This document shows positions 34,023-43,182 of a stretch of 64,000 nucleotides of DNA, one piece after another. Position numbers and translations under genes: made by a program. The DNA is from an uncultured beta proteobacterium (GTDB taxonomy: Bacteria; Pseudomonadota; Gammaproteobacteria; Burkholderiales; Burkholderiaceae_C), in the NCBI GenBank assembly GCA_903869595.1, contig CAIPZV010000060.1:42810-106809 (forward strand), read 5' to 3'. The notes below the pieces were generated by a model, which saw only the letters and a list, made by a program, of their open reading frames with translations, made no database searches and was not told the origin of the DNA. Numbering within the stretch: position 1 is the stretch's first letter; every line of letters starts with the position of its first letter.

Positions 34023-35219
34023 TTACACCGCAGTGGGCGTTTGAGCCAAAGCCTGCGCCCGGCGTATGCTTTCCTGGCCGGGCAGCCACAGCACCGCCAG
34101 CACGCCGGTGGCGGCGATGCAGGCCATCAAGGTCATCAAGGTACCAAAGCCCGCCGCTTTGACCAGCGGCCCCAGCAAGTACACCGCCATCGAGCTGATG
34201 CCAAAGGAAATGGCAATGCGCGTGCCGCTGACGCGCGAGCGCATGGAGTCATCGATATAGCGCACCACCATGGCGTCGCTAAACGGAATGGCGGCAAACA
34301 CCATCACCATGTAGCCGATGGCGGCCAGATACCACTGCCAACCGCTAGTTTGTGAGGCTACGGCAAAGGCCAGGCACTGCAAAATCAAAATGCCCACAAA
34401 CAAGGGCTTGACCGCCACCCGGTCTAGCAAGCGCCCGACCACGAGTTGTGCCAGCGATCCAATGGCATAGACCGCTGCCAACAACAGCCCTAATGTGGAA
34501 GGGTCGCTGACCAAGCCTTGCAATCGATCAGCCAGCAATTGGGCATTGCCGTTAGTGGTGAAGTTGAACAACAGGCTGGTTGTGGTGGCGGTAATCACCA
34601 TCACCAGAAAAGTGCGCAGCACCAGGCTCTTGGGCATGGTCACGCTCGCAGCGCGGCTGCGTGCGGGGGTGGCCGATTCCGCGGGCGCTTGCCAGGCAAA
34701 CAGCAGGCCCAAGCCCATGCACACCAGCGCGGGCACCACAAAGGCCACGCGCCAGCCGAAATGCTCCACCAAAAAACCGGTGGACAAAGCCGCCGTGGCA
34801 ATGCCCAAATTGCCCGCCAGCCCATTCACACCAATAGTCCAGCCGGGCCGCGCCGCGCTTTGCACCAGCATGGGAATACCGACCGGGTGGTAAATCGAAG
34901 AAAAAGCGCCCATCACCACCAAGGCAATCGCCATCTCGATGGGTGTGCGGGTGCAGGCCACGGCTAGCGCGGACAGGCCCATGCCAAAGAAGAACACCAG
35001 CATCATGCGGCGCCGGCCCCACAAATCGCCCAAGCGCCCCGAAGGCACCGAGCCCAGGCCAAACAGCACAAAGGCGCCGGTGGTGTAAGGCATCATGTCT
35101 TCCCAGCGCGCCAGGCCAAAGTCTGTGGCAATCGCGCCCACGGCAGCGGCAAAAATCAACAAAAACAAATGGTCCAGCGCATGGGCGAGGTTGAGCAATA
35201 TTTGCGTAGTGCGGTTCAT
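34023..35219 (-). CDS. major facilitator superfamily transporter
   Basis: A 398-residue protein with twelve hydrophobic segments. The loop 2-3 motif is GSVPSGRLGDLWGRRRMMLV, the MFS signature for proton-coupled antiporters or uniporters, and a second copy-like loop is seen at LVVGRLLDRVAVKPLFVGIL. The YHPVGIPMLVQSAARPG segment is like the fosmidomycin-resistance (Fsr) branch. Substrate unknown. It is divergent from the molybdopterin oxidoreductase with a repeat element between them. Confidence 0.87.
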   Translation of the reverse strand: MNRTTQILLNLAHALDHLFLLIFAAAVGAIATDFGLARWEDMMPYTTGAFVLFGLGSVPSGRLGDLWGRRRMMLVFFFGMGLSALAVACTRTPIEMAIALVVMGAFSSIYHPVGIPMLVQSAARPGWTIGVNGLAGNLGIATAALSTGFLVEHFGWRVAFVVPALVCMGLGLLFAWQAPAESATPARSRAASVTMPKSLVLRTFLVMVITATTTSLLFNFTTNGNAQLLADRLQGLVSDPSTLGLLLAAVYAIGSLAQLVVGRLLDRVAVKPLFVGILILQCLAFAVASQTSGWQWYLAAIGYMVMVFAAIPFSDAMVVRYIDDSMRSRVSGTRIAISFGISSMAVYLLGPLVKAAGFGTLMTLMACIAATGVLAVLWLPGQESIRRAQALAQTPTAV

Positions 35220-35275
35220 CGGGCCATTCTAGGCAAGCTCTGTCCAGGCAGGTCGAGGCGATACCCGCCACACCC

Positions 35276-35384
35276 GTCACTGCGAGGAGCGCTAGCGACG
35301 CGGCAGTCCATAACTTCATGGATTACCACGGCCTTCGGCCTCGCAATGACGATACTTTCCCAGGCCTACGGCCTCGCAATGACC
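35276..35384. repeat. dispersed palindromic repeat, double copy
   Basis: Begins GTCACTGCGAGGAGCGCTAG, continues through GCGACGCGGCAGTCCAT and ATGGATTACCACGGCCTTCG, and then repeats the GGCCTACGGCCTCGCAATGAC unit once more at about 35363-35383. It fills most of the 266-bp gap between divergent genes, so any promoter must lie at its edges. Confidence 0.8.
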
Positions 35385-35485
35385 GGCTCTCGCTGGCGTG
35401 GCGAAGACATCGCTTTGTCGCCTAGTGGACGCGGCGCCGCATGCGCTTACCCCGACAATCGCGCGCAACACCACAGGCCGCCACT

Positions 35486-37609
35486 ATGACGCAATCAACA
35501 TCCGCAACCGAACAAAGTCATTACCGCATTTGCCCTCTGTGCGAAGCCTGTTGTGGTTTGGAGGTACGCACCCAAGGCGAAAAAATTATCAGCATTCGCG
35601 GCGCCGAGCAAGATGTGTTTAGCCACGGCTATATTTGCCCCAAAGGCGTGTCGCTGAAAGACCTGCATGAAGACCCGGACCGACTGCGCACGCCGCTGAT
35701 CAAACGCGATGGCCAATTTGTAGAAGCGAGTTGGGAAGAAGCTTTTGCCGAAATCCACAAGCGCTTGCCGCCGCTGATTGAAGCGCATGGTGGCGACACC
35801 GTGGGCTGCATCGTGGGCAACCCGGTGGCGCACAAGATTGGGCTCTTGGCCTACTTTCCGCGCTTGGTGCGCGCCATCGGCACGCGCAATATTTTTTCTG
35901 CATCTTCGCTGGACCAGATCCCCAAGCAGCTCAGCAGCGGCCTGATGTTTGGCGATTGGAACGCGGTGGCGGTGCCCGATATCGAGCGTACTGATTTCAT
36001 GCTGATATTGGGCGCCAACCCCATGGTGAGCAACGGCAGCTTATGGACCGTGCCCGATTACCGGGGCAAAGCGCGAGCGATGCGCGAGCGCGGCGGACGT
36101 ATCGTGGTGGTGGACCCGCGCCGCACCGAAACCGCGGCGCAGGCGGACATGCACCTGCCTATCAAACCCGGCGGCGATGCCTTCTTTTTGCTCGGCTTGG
36201 TACATACCTTTTTTGCAGAAAACTGGGTGCGTCTGGGCCACCTGGAGCCGCATCTTGCGGGCCTGAATGCGCTGCGTGAAGCGGTGCAGCCCTTCAACCC
36301 GGAACGCATGGCGCCAGGCTGCGGTATCGATGCGGCAACACAGCGCAGCATTGCCCGCCAACTGGCCCAAGCAACGCGTGCCGTGGTCTATGGCCGCATT
36401 GGTACCTGCACCCAGCGCTTTGGCACTATCAATAGCTGGCTGGTCGATGTGCTCAATGTGCTGACAGGCAATCTGGACCGTGAAGGCGGCGCCATGTTTA
36501 CCAAAGCCGCGGCCTTTGCGGTGAACACCAGCGGCACGCCGGGTCAGGGGCGCGGCGTGATTACCGGCAGGCGTCACAGCCGCGTGTCCAAGGCGCCCGA
36601 AGTGTTTGGCGAATTTCCCATCACCTGCCTGGCCGAAGAAATCGAAACACCCGGCCCCGGCCAGATCAAGGCCTTAATTTGCATTGGCTCCAACCCGGTG
36701 CTCTCCACACCCCAGGGGCCGCGCATCGCCAAGGCCCTGTCGTCTTTGTCCTTCATGCTGAGCTTGGACATTTACCTCAACGAGACCAGCCGCCATGCGG
36801 ACGTCATCTTGCCCGGCCTCTCGCCGCTAGAGGATGTGCATTACGACATCGCTTTCCCACAGTTTTCTTACCGCAACCATGCGCGCTTTAGTGGGGCGGT
36901 GTTTGCCAAACCGCCAGGACAGCCCGAAGAGTGGCAAACCTTGCTGCGCCTGGCCGACATCATCCAAGGCAAGCCCGAGGCGCCGCTTGCAGGCCCAGAG
37001 CAAGGGCCCGAAGCACTCATCGACCAAGCACTGCGTGCCGGGCCTTATGGTCTGACGCTCGATCAAGTGAAGGCCGCGCCCGGTGGCATCGACTTAGGCG
37101 CTTTACAAAGCCGCATGCCCGAGATGCTGCGCACGCCTTCGGGGAAGATTGAACTGGCACCGCCTATGGTGCTGGCCGACCTGGCGCATGTGGAGGCGGC
37201 GTTAGACACGGCGCCCGAAGGCATGCTCTTGATAGGGCGGCGTGACGTACGCTCGGGCAACAGCTGGATGCACAACCTGCCCGTCCTGGCCAAAGGCCCC
37301 GAGCGCTGCACTTTACTGATCCACCCGCAAGACGCTGCCCGCCTGGGCCTGGCCCAAGGCGCCTTAGCCCAACTCAGCGCCCAAGGCACCACGCTGAGCG
37401 CGCCGGTGGACATCAGCGAAGACATGATGCCCGGCGTCGTGAGCCTGCCGCACGGCTGGGGCCATGATCTGCCAGGTAGCCAAATGCAAGTGGCTGCGCG
37501 CCGACCCGGAGTCAACCTCAACGCCTTGCTGAGCGACAGCGCGCGCGACCCGCTGTCGGGCAATGCGGTGCTGAGCGGGGTACCGGTGCAGGTGTCGGCT
37601 ATGGCGTGA
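35486..37609 (+). CDS. molybdopterin oxidoreductase with N-terminal [4Fe-4S] site
   Basis: A 707-residue protein if it starts at the ATG at 35486 (MTQSTSATEQSHYRICPLCE). Cys16, Cys19, Cys22 or 23 and Cys51 (ICPKG) form the usual iron-sulfur motif. The body has the bis-MGD fold marks VGCIVGNPVAHKIGL, MLILGANPMVSNGSLWTVPD, GGRIVVVDPRRTETAAQADM, TFGTINSW-type and a molydopterin-binding C domain with SLPHGWGHDLPG. There is no Tat signal and no partner subunits, so it is a single-subunit cytosolic enzyme. The residue binding molybdenum may be the Ser or Asp in SASSLDQ; selenocysteine is not used. Substrate unknown. Confidence 0.85.
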   Translation: MTQSTSATEQSHYRICPLCEACCGLEVRTQGEKIISIRGAEQDVFSHGYICPKGVSLKDLHEDPDRLRTPLIKRDGQFVEASWEEAFAEIHKRLPPLIEAHGGDTVGCIVGNPVAHKIGLLAYFPRLVRAIGTRNIFSASSLDQIPKQLSSGLMFGDWNAVAVPDIERTDFMLILGANPMVSNGSLWTVPDYRGKARAMRERGGRIVVVDPRRTETAAQADMHLPIKPGGDAFFLLGLVHTFFAENWVRLGHLEPHLAGLNALREAVQPFNPERMAPGCGIDAATQRSIARQLAQATRAVVYGRIGTCTQRFGTINSWLVDVLNVLTGNLDREGGAMFTKAAAFAVNTSGTPGQGRGVITGRRHSRVSKAPEVFGEFPITCLAEEIETPGPGQIKALICIGSNPVLSTPQGPRIAKALSSLSFMLSLDIYLNETSRHADVILPGLSPLEDVHYDIAFPQFSYRNHARFSGAVFAKPPGQPEEWQTLLRLADIIQGKPEAPLAGPEQGPEALIDQALRAGPYGLTLDQVKAAPGGIDLGALQSRMPEMLRTPSGKIELAPPMVLADLAHVEAALDTAPEGMLLIGRRDVRSGNSWMHNLPVLAKGPERCTLLIHPQDAARLGLAQGALAQLSAQGTTLSAPVDISEDMMPGVVSLPHGWGHDLPGSQMQVAARRPGVNLNALLSDSARDPLSGNAVLSGVPVQVSAMA

Positions 37610-37654
37610 AGTACAGGCTTGGGGTGCTTAAATGCAAAAGGGTAAATGCGACAC

Positions 37655-38698
37655 CTAGGCACGAAGTCTCGGCGGCGGCCCCATGGGCTGGCGCAAATGG
37701 CCAATGCCGCGAAACTCTACATTGTGGGTGGTGATGGTTTCCCACAAGTGGTCGCCATAGTAAAAGGGCTCAAAGGCCTCTGCCCCCGGCAAGTCCAAGG
37801 GCGCGATCACCGCATCGGCGCGTGGCTCGTAAAAATAGGGAATGGAAAAACGCTCCTGCCCGTAACCGAGCACGCGGTGTACCGTGGCCTGCACCCGCCC
37901 CGCCGTCCAGCGTTGCAGCACCTTGCCAAAATTGACCGCCAAAGTGCCTTCGCTGGGCGCGATATCCAACCAATGCCCGTCGCGATGGCGGGCCTGCAAA
38001 CCACCCACGCCATTTTGCGCCAGCAGGGTTAAAAAGCCGGTGTCGGCATTCGGCCTGCCGGTCAGGTAATAGCGCTGGCCCGCATGCTCGGCCCACATCG
38101 CCTCGTCGCCCACTGCTTGCAGCGATGCTGCGCTGCGCACCGGGTAGCGGATCAAGCGCAGCGTAGAAATGCCTTGCTCAAAAGCAGCATCAAAACGGTG
38201 CTGGGGCAAACCCAAACCACGCGCCAGACTTTGCATGATGGCGGCGCTGAGCCGGTGCATGGCCTGGTAGTACTGCGCCGCCGCAAAGCGCCAGCCCGGC
38301 AGGTCTTGCTCCGAGGGCAATGGGCTGGGCTCGCGCAAGGGGTCACCCTGCTGCAGCGCGAGTTCGGGCCAAACCAAATCCGGGCCGATGTCTATGCCCT
38401 CTTTGTAGGTTGGAAAACCGTTTTGCAAAGGAAACCAACCCCGGTAAATATTGGGCTGCTGCGCGTTAAATTTGCGCAGCCACAGGCGCTTTGATGCTGG
38501 CTCTGGTAGCGACAAAATACGCAACAGCGATTGGCGCTGCGCCGCGTCCAGCTGCGCCCAAGCGGGCAAGTCGCCCAGCAGAAAAAAGCCGGTATCCCGC
38601 GCGGCTATTGCGATAGCTTGGTCCGCAGCGCTTTGATGCTGCAACGCGCCTGACAACAAATCAGCCGCAGAAATTGTGGGAATGGCTTGCGAGGACAT
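37655..38698 (-). CDS. isopenicillin-N-synthase-like 2OG-Fe(II) oxygenase homologue
   Basis: About 347 residues from the ATG at 38698 (MSSQAIPTISAADLL); an ATG at 38731 is also possible. The N-terminal DIOX_N region (residues 5-120) and the C-terminal jelly-roll are typical. In the iron site the family HxD is replaced: RPNADTGFLTLL has Asn217 where His is expected, while Asp219, distal His274 (VHRV) and the 2-oxoglutarate Arg/Ser pair (RFSIPYF) remain. It may be inactive as an oxygenase, use a changed metal site, or have another role. The C terminus is 45 bases from the molybdopterin enzyme gene end (convergent). Confidence 0.82.
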   Translation of the reverse strand: MSSQAIPTISAADLLSGALQHQSAADQAIAIAARDTGFFLLGDLPAWAQLDAAQRQSLLRILSLPEPASKRLWLRKFNAQQPNIYRGWFPLQNGFPTYKEGIDIGPDLVWPELALQQGDPLREPSPLPSEQDLPGWRFAAAQYYQAMHRLSAAIMQSLARGLGLPQHRFDAAFEQGISTLRLIRYPVRSAASLQAVGDEAMWAEHAGQRYYLTGRPNADTGFLTLLAQNGVGGLQARHRDGHWLDIAPSEGTLAVNFGKVLQRWTAGRVQATVHRVLGYGQERFSIPYFYEPRADAVIAPLDLPGAEAFEPFYYGDHLWETITTHNVEFRGIGHLRQPMGPPPRLRA

Positions 38699-38808
38699 TG
38701 GTGGGCTGATGGCAGGTTTGATAGCGGCCATTGTGCTGCAAGCCGTCAGAACTGTTCTCATCACCCTGCTTTCAAAAGCAGTGCGCCGCGCCACGCAAAC
38801 AATAGACA

Positions 38809-38842
38809 CAAAAAAAGCACCGGGACAAAAGTCTAGGTGCTT
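38809..38842 (-). terminator. rho-independent terminator downstream of tRNA-Val
   Basis: Read leftward: AAGCACC, a 14-base loop, GGTGCTT and a run of Ts (38809-38815 as As on the plus strand). It starts 27 bases past the tRNA 3' end and probably ends the isc-fdx-dnaQ-tRNA transcript. Confidence 0.8.
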
Positions 38843-38868
38843 GCTTGTTTGCTTTGCCACCAAGTAAA

Positions 38869-38943
38869 TGGTGGGCGGTGCAGGTTTCGAACCTGCGACC
38901 CCCACAGTGTGAATGTGGTGCTCTACCCCTGAGCTAACCGCCC
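38869..38943 (-). tRNA. tRNA-Val (anticodon CAC)
   Basis: A 75-nt cloverleaf read on the minus strand: acceptor GGGCGGT/ACCGCCC, D stem GCTC/GAGC, anticodon stem CCACA/TGTGG with loop TTCACAC (anticodon CAC, reads GTG valine codons), T arm GCAGG TTCGAAA CCTGC, discriminator A and an encoded CCA. It begins 25 bases after the dnaQ stop on the same strand. Confidence 0.95.
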
Positions 38944-38968
38944 TGAAACTGGCCAGGAAAGCCAGCAA

Positions 38969-39679
38969 TTATACGGTTGATTCGGCGCGCACCCAGACCG
39001 TCTTACCGGCGCTGGCCTTGTCTATTTCGGCCAGCACCTTGGCATGGGCTTGTAATTCTTGCTCGGTCGCTGCTAGCACTGGCAGAGCCAAGGTGGCGAA
39101 ATCGATCCGGCTGCCTGCGGCTTGCGCGCTGGTCTCGCTTCGGCTGTCCATCAGCAAAGCATCTTGCCCGCGCGTCATGTTGATGTACACCTCGGCCAGC
39201 AATTCGGCATCCAGCAATGCGCCGTGCAACTGGCGGCCACTGTTATCCACCTCCAGCCGCGCGCACAAGGCGTCCAGGCTGTTGCGCTTGCCAGGAAACA
39301 TTTCCTTGGCCATGAGCAAGGTGTCTATGACGCCGCTCACGCAAGTGTGCAGCGGCGGCTTGGCCAGCAAAGACAGCTCGCGGTTTAAAAAACCAATATC
39401 AAAGGGCGCGTTGTGGATGATGAGTTCGGCGCCTTGGATAAAGGCCAGCACTTCATCGGCCACTTGCGCAAACTTGGGCTTGTCCAGCAAAAACTCGTTG
39501 CTAATGCCGTGCACCTTGAGGGCCTCTTCGTGGCTGTCGCGCTCGGGGTTGACGTAAATGTGCAGCTTATTGCCGGTGAGCTTGCGATTGACCAATTCCA
39601 CGCAGCCGATTTCAATGACACGGTCGCCCTGCTCGGCAAACAAGCCGGTAGTTTCGGTGTCTAAAAATACCTGGCGCAT
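38969..39679 (-). CDS. dnaQ: DNA polymerase III epsilon subunit (3'-5' proofreading exonuclease)
   Basis: A 236-residue DEDDh exonuclease. ExoI is FLDTETTGLFAEQGDR at residue 5; ExoII is LIIHNAPFDIGFLN near residue 97; ExoIII with its histidine is in the HGALLDAELLAEVYINM segment near 160. A C-terminal tail binds the alpha subunit. The ATG lies three bases after the fdx stop, so dnaQ is coupled to the isc operon, and tRNA-Val follows. IscX, usual after fdx in enterics, is absent. Confidence 0.93.
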   Translation of the reverse strand: MRQVFLDTETTGLFAEQGDRVIEIGCVELVNRKLTGNKLHIYVNPERDSHEEALKVHGISNEFLLDKPKFAQVADEVLAFIQGAELIIHNAPFDIGFLNRELSLLAKPPLHTCVSGVIDTLLMAKEMFPGKRNSLDALCARLEVDNSGRQLHGALLDAELLAEVYINMTRGQDALLMDSRSETSAQAAGSRIDFATLALPVLAATEQELQAHAKVLAEIDKASAGKTVWVRAESTV

Positions 39680-39682
39680 GGC

Positions 39683-40021
39683 TTAGTGGTTTTCTTTGGC
39701 GTGGTTAATGGAGTATTTGGGAATCTCCACCACCAGGTCTTTGTTGCTGACGATGGCCTGGCAGGACAAGCGCGAATTGGGCTCCAAGCCCCAGGCGCGG
39801 TCTAGCAAGTCTTCTTCGGTTTCTTCGGCCTCGTTGAGCGAGGCCAGGCCTTCGCGCACGATGACGTGGCAGGTGGTGCAGGCGCAGCTCATGTCGCAAG
39901 CGTGCTCGATGGCGATGCCGTTTTCCAGCAAGGCCTCGCAAATCGTGGTGCCTGCGGCAGCGCGCACCTGGGCGCCTGCGGGGCAGTATTCGGAATGGGG
40001 CAGTATGTGAATGATGGGCAT
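39683..40021 (-). CDS. fdx: ISC-system [2Fe-2S] ferredoxin
   Basis: A 112-residue adrenodoxin-type ferredoxin. The start at 40021 (MPIIHILPHSEYCPAG) matches the family. Cluster ligands are in the CDMSCACTTCHV loop and the later SCQAIV cysteine. It supplies electrons for cluster assembly on IscU and lies ten bases after hscA. Confidence 0.93.
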   Translation of the reverse strand: MPIIHILPHSEYCPAGAQVRAAAGTTICEALLENGIAIEHACDMSCACTTCHVIVREGLASLNEAEETEEDLLDRAWGLEPNSRLSCQAIVSNKDLVVEIPKYSINHAKENH

Positions 40022-40031
40022 AGCCGGGGGT

Positions 40032-41906
40032 TTAAGTTTTAAAGCTGTCTTGCAGCGAGTCCAAAGTGTGGCCGGACAAAGCCTGGGCAATGCCACGGTT
40101 CATGCGCTGAGCGGCAAAGGCTTCGGTCACTTGGGCCAGTTGTTTGCTCACCGCTTCTATTTGCGCCGCGTCGTCGCCTTGCGCGGATGCCAGTAAAGCG
40201 GCTATCGCGGCGTCCACATCGGCGCGCTCTTGGGCGCTGAGCAAATCACCATCCGCCTTCAAGGCGCTTTGCGTGGCCAGCACCAGGCGCTGCGCATCCA
40301 CACGCGCCTCGACCAGCGCGCGGGCGCGCATATCGACTTGCGCGGTGCTAAAACTTTCTTGCAGCATGCGGGCGATTTGATCGTCGCTTAAGCCATACGA
40401 AGGTTTGACATCTATTTGCGCCTCGACACCGCTGACTTGTTCGCGCGCGCCCACATGCAGCAGCCCATCGGCATCGACGGTGAAGGTGACGCGGATGCGC
40501 GCCGCACCGGCCACCATGGGCGGGATGCCCCGCAACTCAAAGCGCGCCAGGCTACGGCAATCGGCCACCAAATCGCGCTCGCCTTGCACCACATGCAGCG
40601 CCAGCGCGGTCTGCCCGTCTTGGTAGGTGGTGAAGTCCTGCGCCATGGCAGTGGGAATCGTCTGGTTGCGCGGCACGATGCGTTCTACCAAACCGCCCAT
40701 GGTCTCGATGCCCAAGGACAGCGGAATGACGTCGAGCAGTAGCAAATTGCCCGAGGGGTTGTTGCCCGCCAATTGGTTGGCCTGAATCGCTGCGCCCAGG
40801 GCTACTACTTCGTCGGGGTTGAGGTTGGTCAAGGGCGCTTGCCCGAAAAAATCCGCCACCGCCGCCCGCACCTGGGGCATGCGCGTGGAGCCACCGACCA
40901 GCACTACACCTTGGATATCTGCCGTCTGCAAGCGCGCATCGCGCAAGGCTTTACGCACCGCCTGCAGGGTGCGCGCCGTTAGGGGCTGCGTGGTCGCTTC
41001 AAATTGGGCACGGTTGACCGACAGGTCAATACGCCCTGCCTCCAGGCTTAATTCCACAGGCGCGATATCTTCATCCGACAAAGCCTCTTTGCAGGCACGC
41101 GCAGCTTGCAATAACAAAGCCTGGTCTTCCATGCCTTGCACTTGCGTGCTTGACTGGAGCACTATCCAATCAGCCAAGGCGCGGTCGTAGTCATCGCCCC
41201 CTAAAGCCGCATCACCGCCTGTCGCCAACACCTCAAACACGCCTGCGGACAAACGCAGGATAGAAATATCAAACGTGCCGCCGCCCAGGTCATAGACCGC
41301 ATACACGCCCTCGCTGGCGTTGTCCAAGCCATAGGCAATAGCGGCCGCCGTGGGCTCATTGATAAGGCGCAATACATTCAAGCCCGCCAGTTGCGCCGCG
41401 TCTTTGGTGGCCTGGCGCTGCGCGTCATCAAAATACGCGGGCACGGTAATTACCGCGCCAAAAATATCGTCGTTAAAGCTGTCTTCGGCGCGGAACCGCA
41501 AGGTCGCCAAAATCTCCGCACTCACTTCCACTGGGCTTTTTTCACCGGCAATGGTGCGCACCTTGACCATGCCGGGCGCATCGACCAAGGCATAGGGTAA
41601 GCGGGCCGCATCTGCGATATCCGCCAAGCCTCGCCCCATCAAGCGCTTGACCGAAGCTATCGTGTTGCCGGGGTCCGCGCTTTGCTGCTGCAAAGCCTCA
41701 CTGCCGATTTGGCGGCGCTGCGCGTCCAGGTAGCGCACGACGCTGGGCAGCAATACGGCGCCAGTGGCATCGGGCAGGCATTCGGCCACGCCGTTGCGCA
41801 CCGCAGCCACCAGCGAATGCGTGGTGCCCAGGTCAATGCCGACGGCAATACGCCGTTCGTGCGGATTGGGCGATTGGCCCGGTTCAGAAATTTGGAGCAA
41901 GGCCAT
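40032..41906 (-). CDS. hscA: Fe-S cluster assembly chaperone HscA (Hsp70 family)
   Basis: A 624-residue Hsp70 paralogue. The start at 41906 ([20 protein letters not shown]) fits HscA; the open frame extends upstream into the hscB spacer. Nucleotide-binding motifs are [28 protein letters not shown] and [13 protein letters not shown]; the substrate domain covers about residues 390-510. It helps transfer clusters from IscU, which it binds through the LPPVK motif. Confidence 0.94.
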   Translation of the reverse strand: MALLQISEPGQSPNPHERRIAVGIDLGTTHSLVAAVRNGVAECLPDATGAVLLPSVVRYLDAQRRQIGSEALQQQSADPGNTIASVKRLMGRGLADIADAARLPYALVDAPGMVKVRTIAGEKSPVEVSAEILATLRFRAEDSFNDDIFGAVITVPAYFDDAQRQATKDAAQLAGLNVLRLINEPTAAAIAYGLDNASEGVYAVYDLGGGTFDISILRLSAGVFEVLATGGDAALGGDDYDRALADWIVLQSSTQVQGMEDQALLLQAARACKEALSDEDIAPVELSLEAGRIDLSVNRAQFEATTQPLTARTLQAVRKALRDARLQTADIQGVVLVGGSTRMPQVRAAVADFFGQAPLTNLNPDEVVALGAAIQANQLAGNNPSGNLLLLDVIPLSLGIETMGGLVERIVPRNQTIPTAMAQDFTTYQDGQTALALHVVQGERDLVADCRSLARFELRGIPPMVAGAARIRVTFTVDADGLLHVGAREQVSGVEAQIDVKPSYGLSDDQIARMLQESFSTAQVDMRARALVEARVDAQRLVLATQSALKADGDLLSAQERADVDAAIAALLASAQGDDAAQIEAVSKQLAQVTEAFAAQRMNRGIAQALSGHTLDSLQDSFKT

Positions 41907-41913
41907 AAAAGAA

Positions 41914-42429
41914 TCAGCTAAGCGCGTCAAAGCGCGCGTCCAGGTCGTGGCGGAATTTTTCAATAAACATCAGGCTGCGCACCAGAGGCACAGCAGCGGG
42001 ATAGTCCTGCCGGTCATCCAGCGCTTGGGCACACAGCGTCAGCAGTTCGTTTTGCGTCGAGTCTACCGAAGCGGCCAGGGCGTCTAAGTCGGCCACGCTG
42101 CGGGCCTCGTCTAGGGCCTCGCGCCACTCTATTTGCTGCATCAAAAAAGCAGGCGCCATAGCGGTGTTGCTGTGCGCTTGAATGGGCGCGCCCTGCAGCT
42201 CGCACAAATACGCGGCGCGTTGCAGGGGGTTTTTTAGGCGCTGGTAGGCCTCGTTGATGCGTACCGACCATTGCATGGCCAGGCGCTGCGCCGCTGCGCC
42301 TTGGGCGGCAAATTTGTCCGGATGGGCTTGGGCTTGCAGGGCTTTCCAGCGCGCATCCAAGGCGCTGCGCTCTTGCGCAAACTGCTGGGTCAGGCCAAAC
42401 AGTTCGAAGTCATTGGATTGGAGGTTCAC
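41914..42429 (-). CDS. hscB: co-chaperone HscB
   Basis: A 171-residue J-protein. The N-terminal J domain (residues 1-75) has the HPDKF signature; the C-terminal three-helix domain binds IscU. It overlaps iscA by four bases and is seven bases from hscA. Confidence 0.92.
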   Translation of the reverse strand: MNLQSNDFELFGLTQQFAQERSALDARWKALQAQAHPDKFAAQGAAAQRLAMQWSVRINEAYQRLKNPLQRAAYLCELQGAPIQAHSNTAMAPAFLMQQIEWREALDEARSVADLDALAASVDSTQNELLTLCAQALDDRQDYPAAVPLVRSLMFIEKFRHDLDARFDALS

Positions 42430-42749
42430 ACCCGGAAGGACTCACCGCAGCCGCATTTATCACGCTCGTTGGGGTTATTGAAGCGAAAGCCTTCGTTCAA
42501 TCCCTCGCGCACAAAGTCCAACTCGGTGCCATCGATATAGGCCAGGCTTTTCGGGTCCACCAACACTTTGACGCCGTGGCCTTCAAACACCACATCATCA
42601 CCACTGAATTCGTCCACGTATTCCAGTTGGTAGGCCAAGCCCGAGCAGCCGGTGGTGCGCACGCCCAGGCGCACGCCTACGCCTTTGCCCCGCTTGGTCA
42701 GGTAGCGGGTCACGTGGCGCGCCGCGGCCTCAGTCAATGAAACTGGCAT
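42426..42749 (-). CDS. iscA: iron-sulfur assembly protein IscA
   Basis: A 107-residue A-type carrier. The start at 42749 ([17 protein letters not shown]) fits; the longer open frame is out-of-register iscU. The three conserved cysteines are in [12 protein letters not shown] and DKCGCGESF. It begins one base after the iscU stop. Confidence 0.94.
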   Translation of the reverse strand: MPVSLTEAAARHVTRYLTKRGKGVGVRLGVRTTGCSGLAYQLEYVDEFSGDDVVFEGHGVKVLVDPKSLAYIDGTELDFVREGLNEGFRFNNPNERDKCGCGESFRV

Positions 42750-42750
42750 A

Positions 42751-43137
42751 TCAGTTGAGGTGTTTTTTCTTGTAATCATCGACCGCCGCCTTGATGGCGT
42801 CTTCGGCCAAGATGGAGCAGTGGATCTTGACCGGCGGCAAAGCCAGCTCTTGCGCGATTTCGTTGTTTTTGAGCGATGCCGCTTCGTCCAGGGTCTTGCC
42901 CTTGACCCATTCGGTGACCAAAGAGCTGGACGCAATCGCCGAACCGCAGCCATAGGTTTTAAACCGCGCGTCTTCGATCACTCCGGTGAGCGGATTCACC
43001 TTGATTTGCAGCTTCATCACGTCGCCGCAGGCGGGTGCGCCCACCATGCCGGTGCCTACCGTGTCGTCGCCTTTATCAAAGCTGCCCACGTTGCGGGGGT
43101 TTTCATAGTGGTCCACCACTTTGTCGGAATAAGCCAT
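42751..43137 (-). CDS. iscU: Fe-S scaffold protein IscU
   Basis: A 128-residue scaffold with cluster ligands in [11 protein letters not shown] (about Cys37), [11 protein letters not shown] (Cys63) and [11 protein letters not shown] (Cys106), and the HscA-binding LPPVK motif just before the last one. An AGAGG ribosome site precedes the ATG. Confidence 0.95.
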   Translation of the reverse strand: MAYSDKVVDHYENPRNVGSFDKGDDTVGTGMVGAPACGDVMKLQIKVNPLTGVIEDARFKTYGCGSAIASSSLVTEWVKGKTLDEAASLKNNEIAQELALPPVKIHCSILAEDAIKAAVDDYKKKHLN

Positions 43138-43182
43138 TGTGTTTACCTCTTTGTAATTGAATTGGGAGCCGATGCCGTGCGT

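Noticed and set aside
38869..38943. tRNA-His, because GTG is prominent in the plus-strand sequence
   Set aside because: The cloverleaf forms on the minus strand and the anticodon loop is TTCACAC, giving anticodon CAC (valine).
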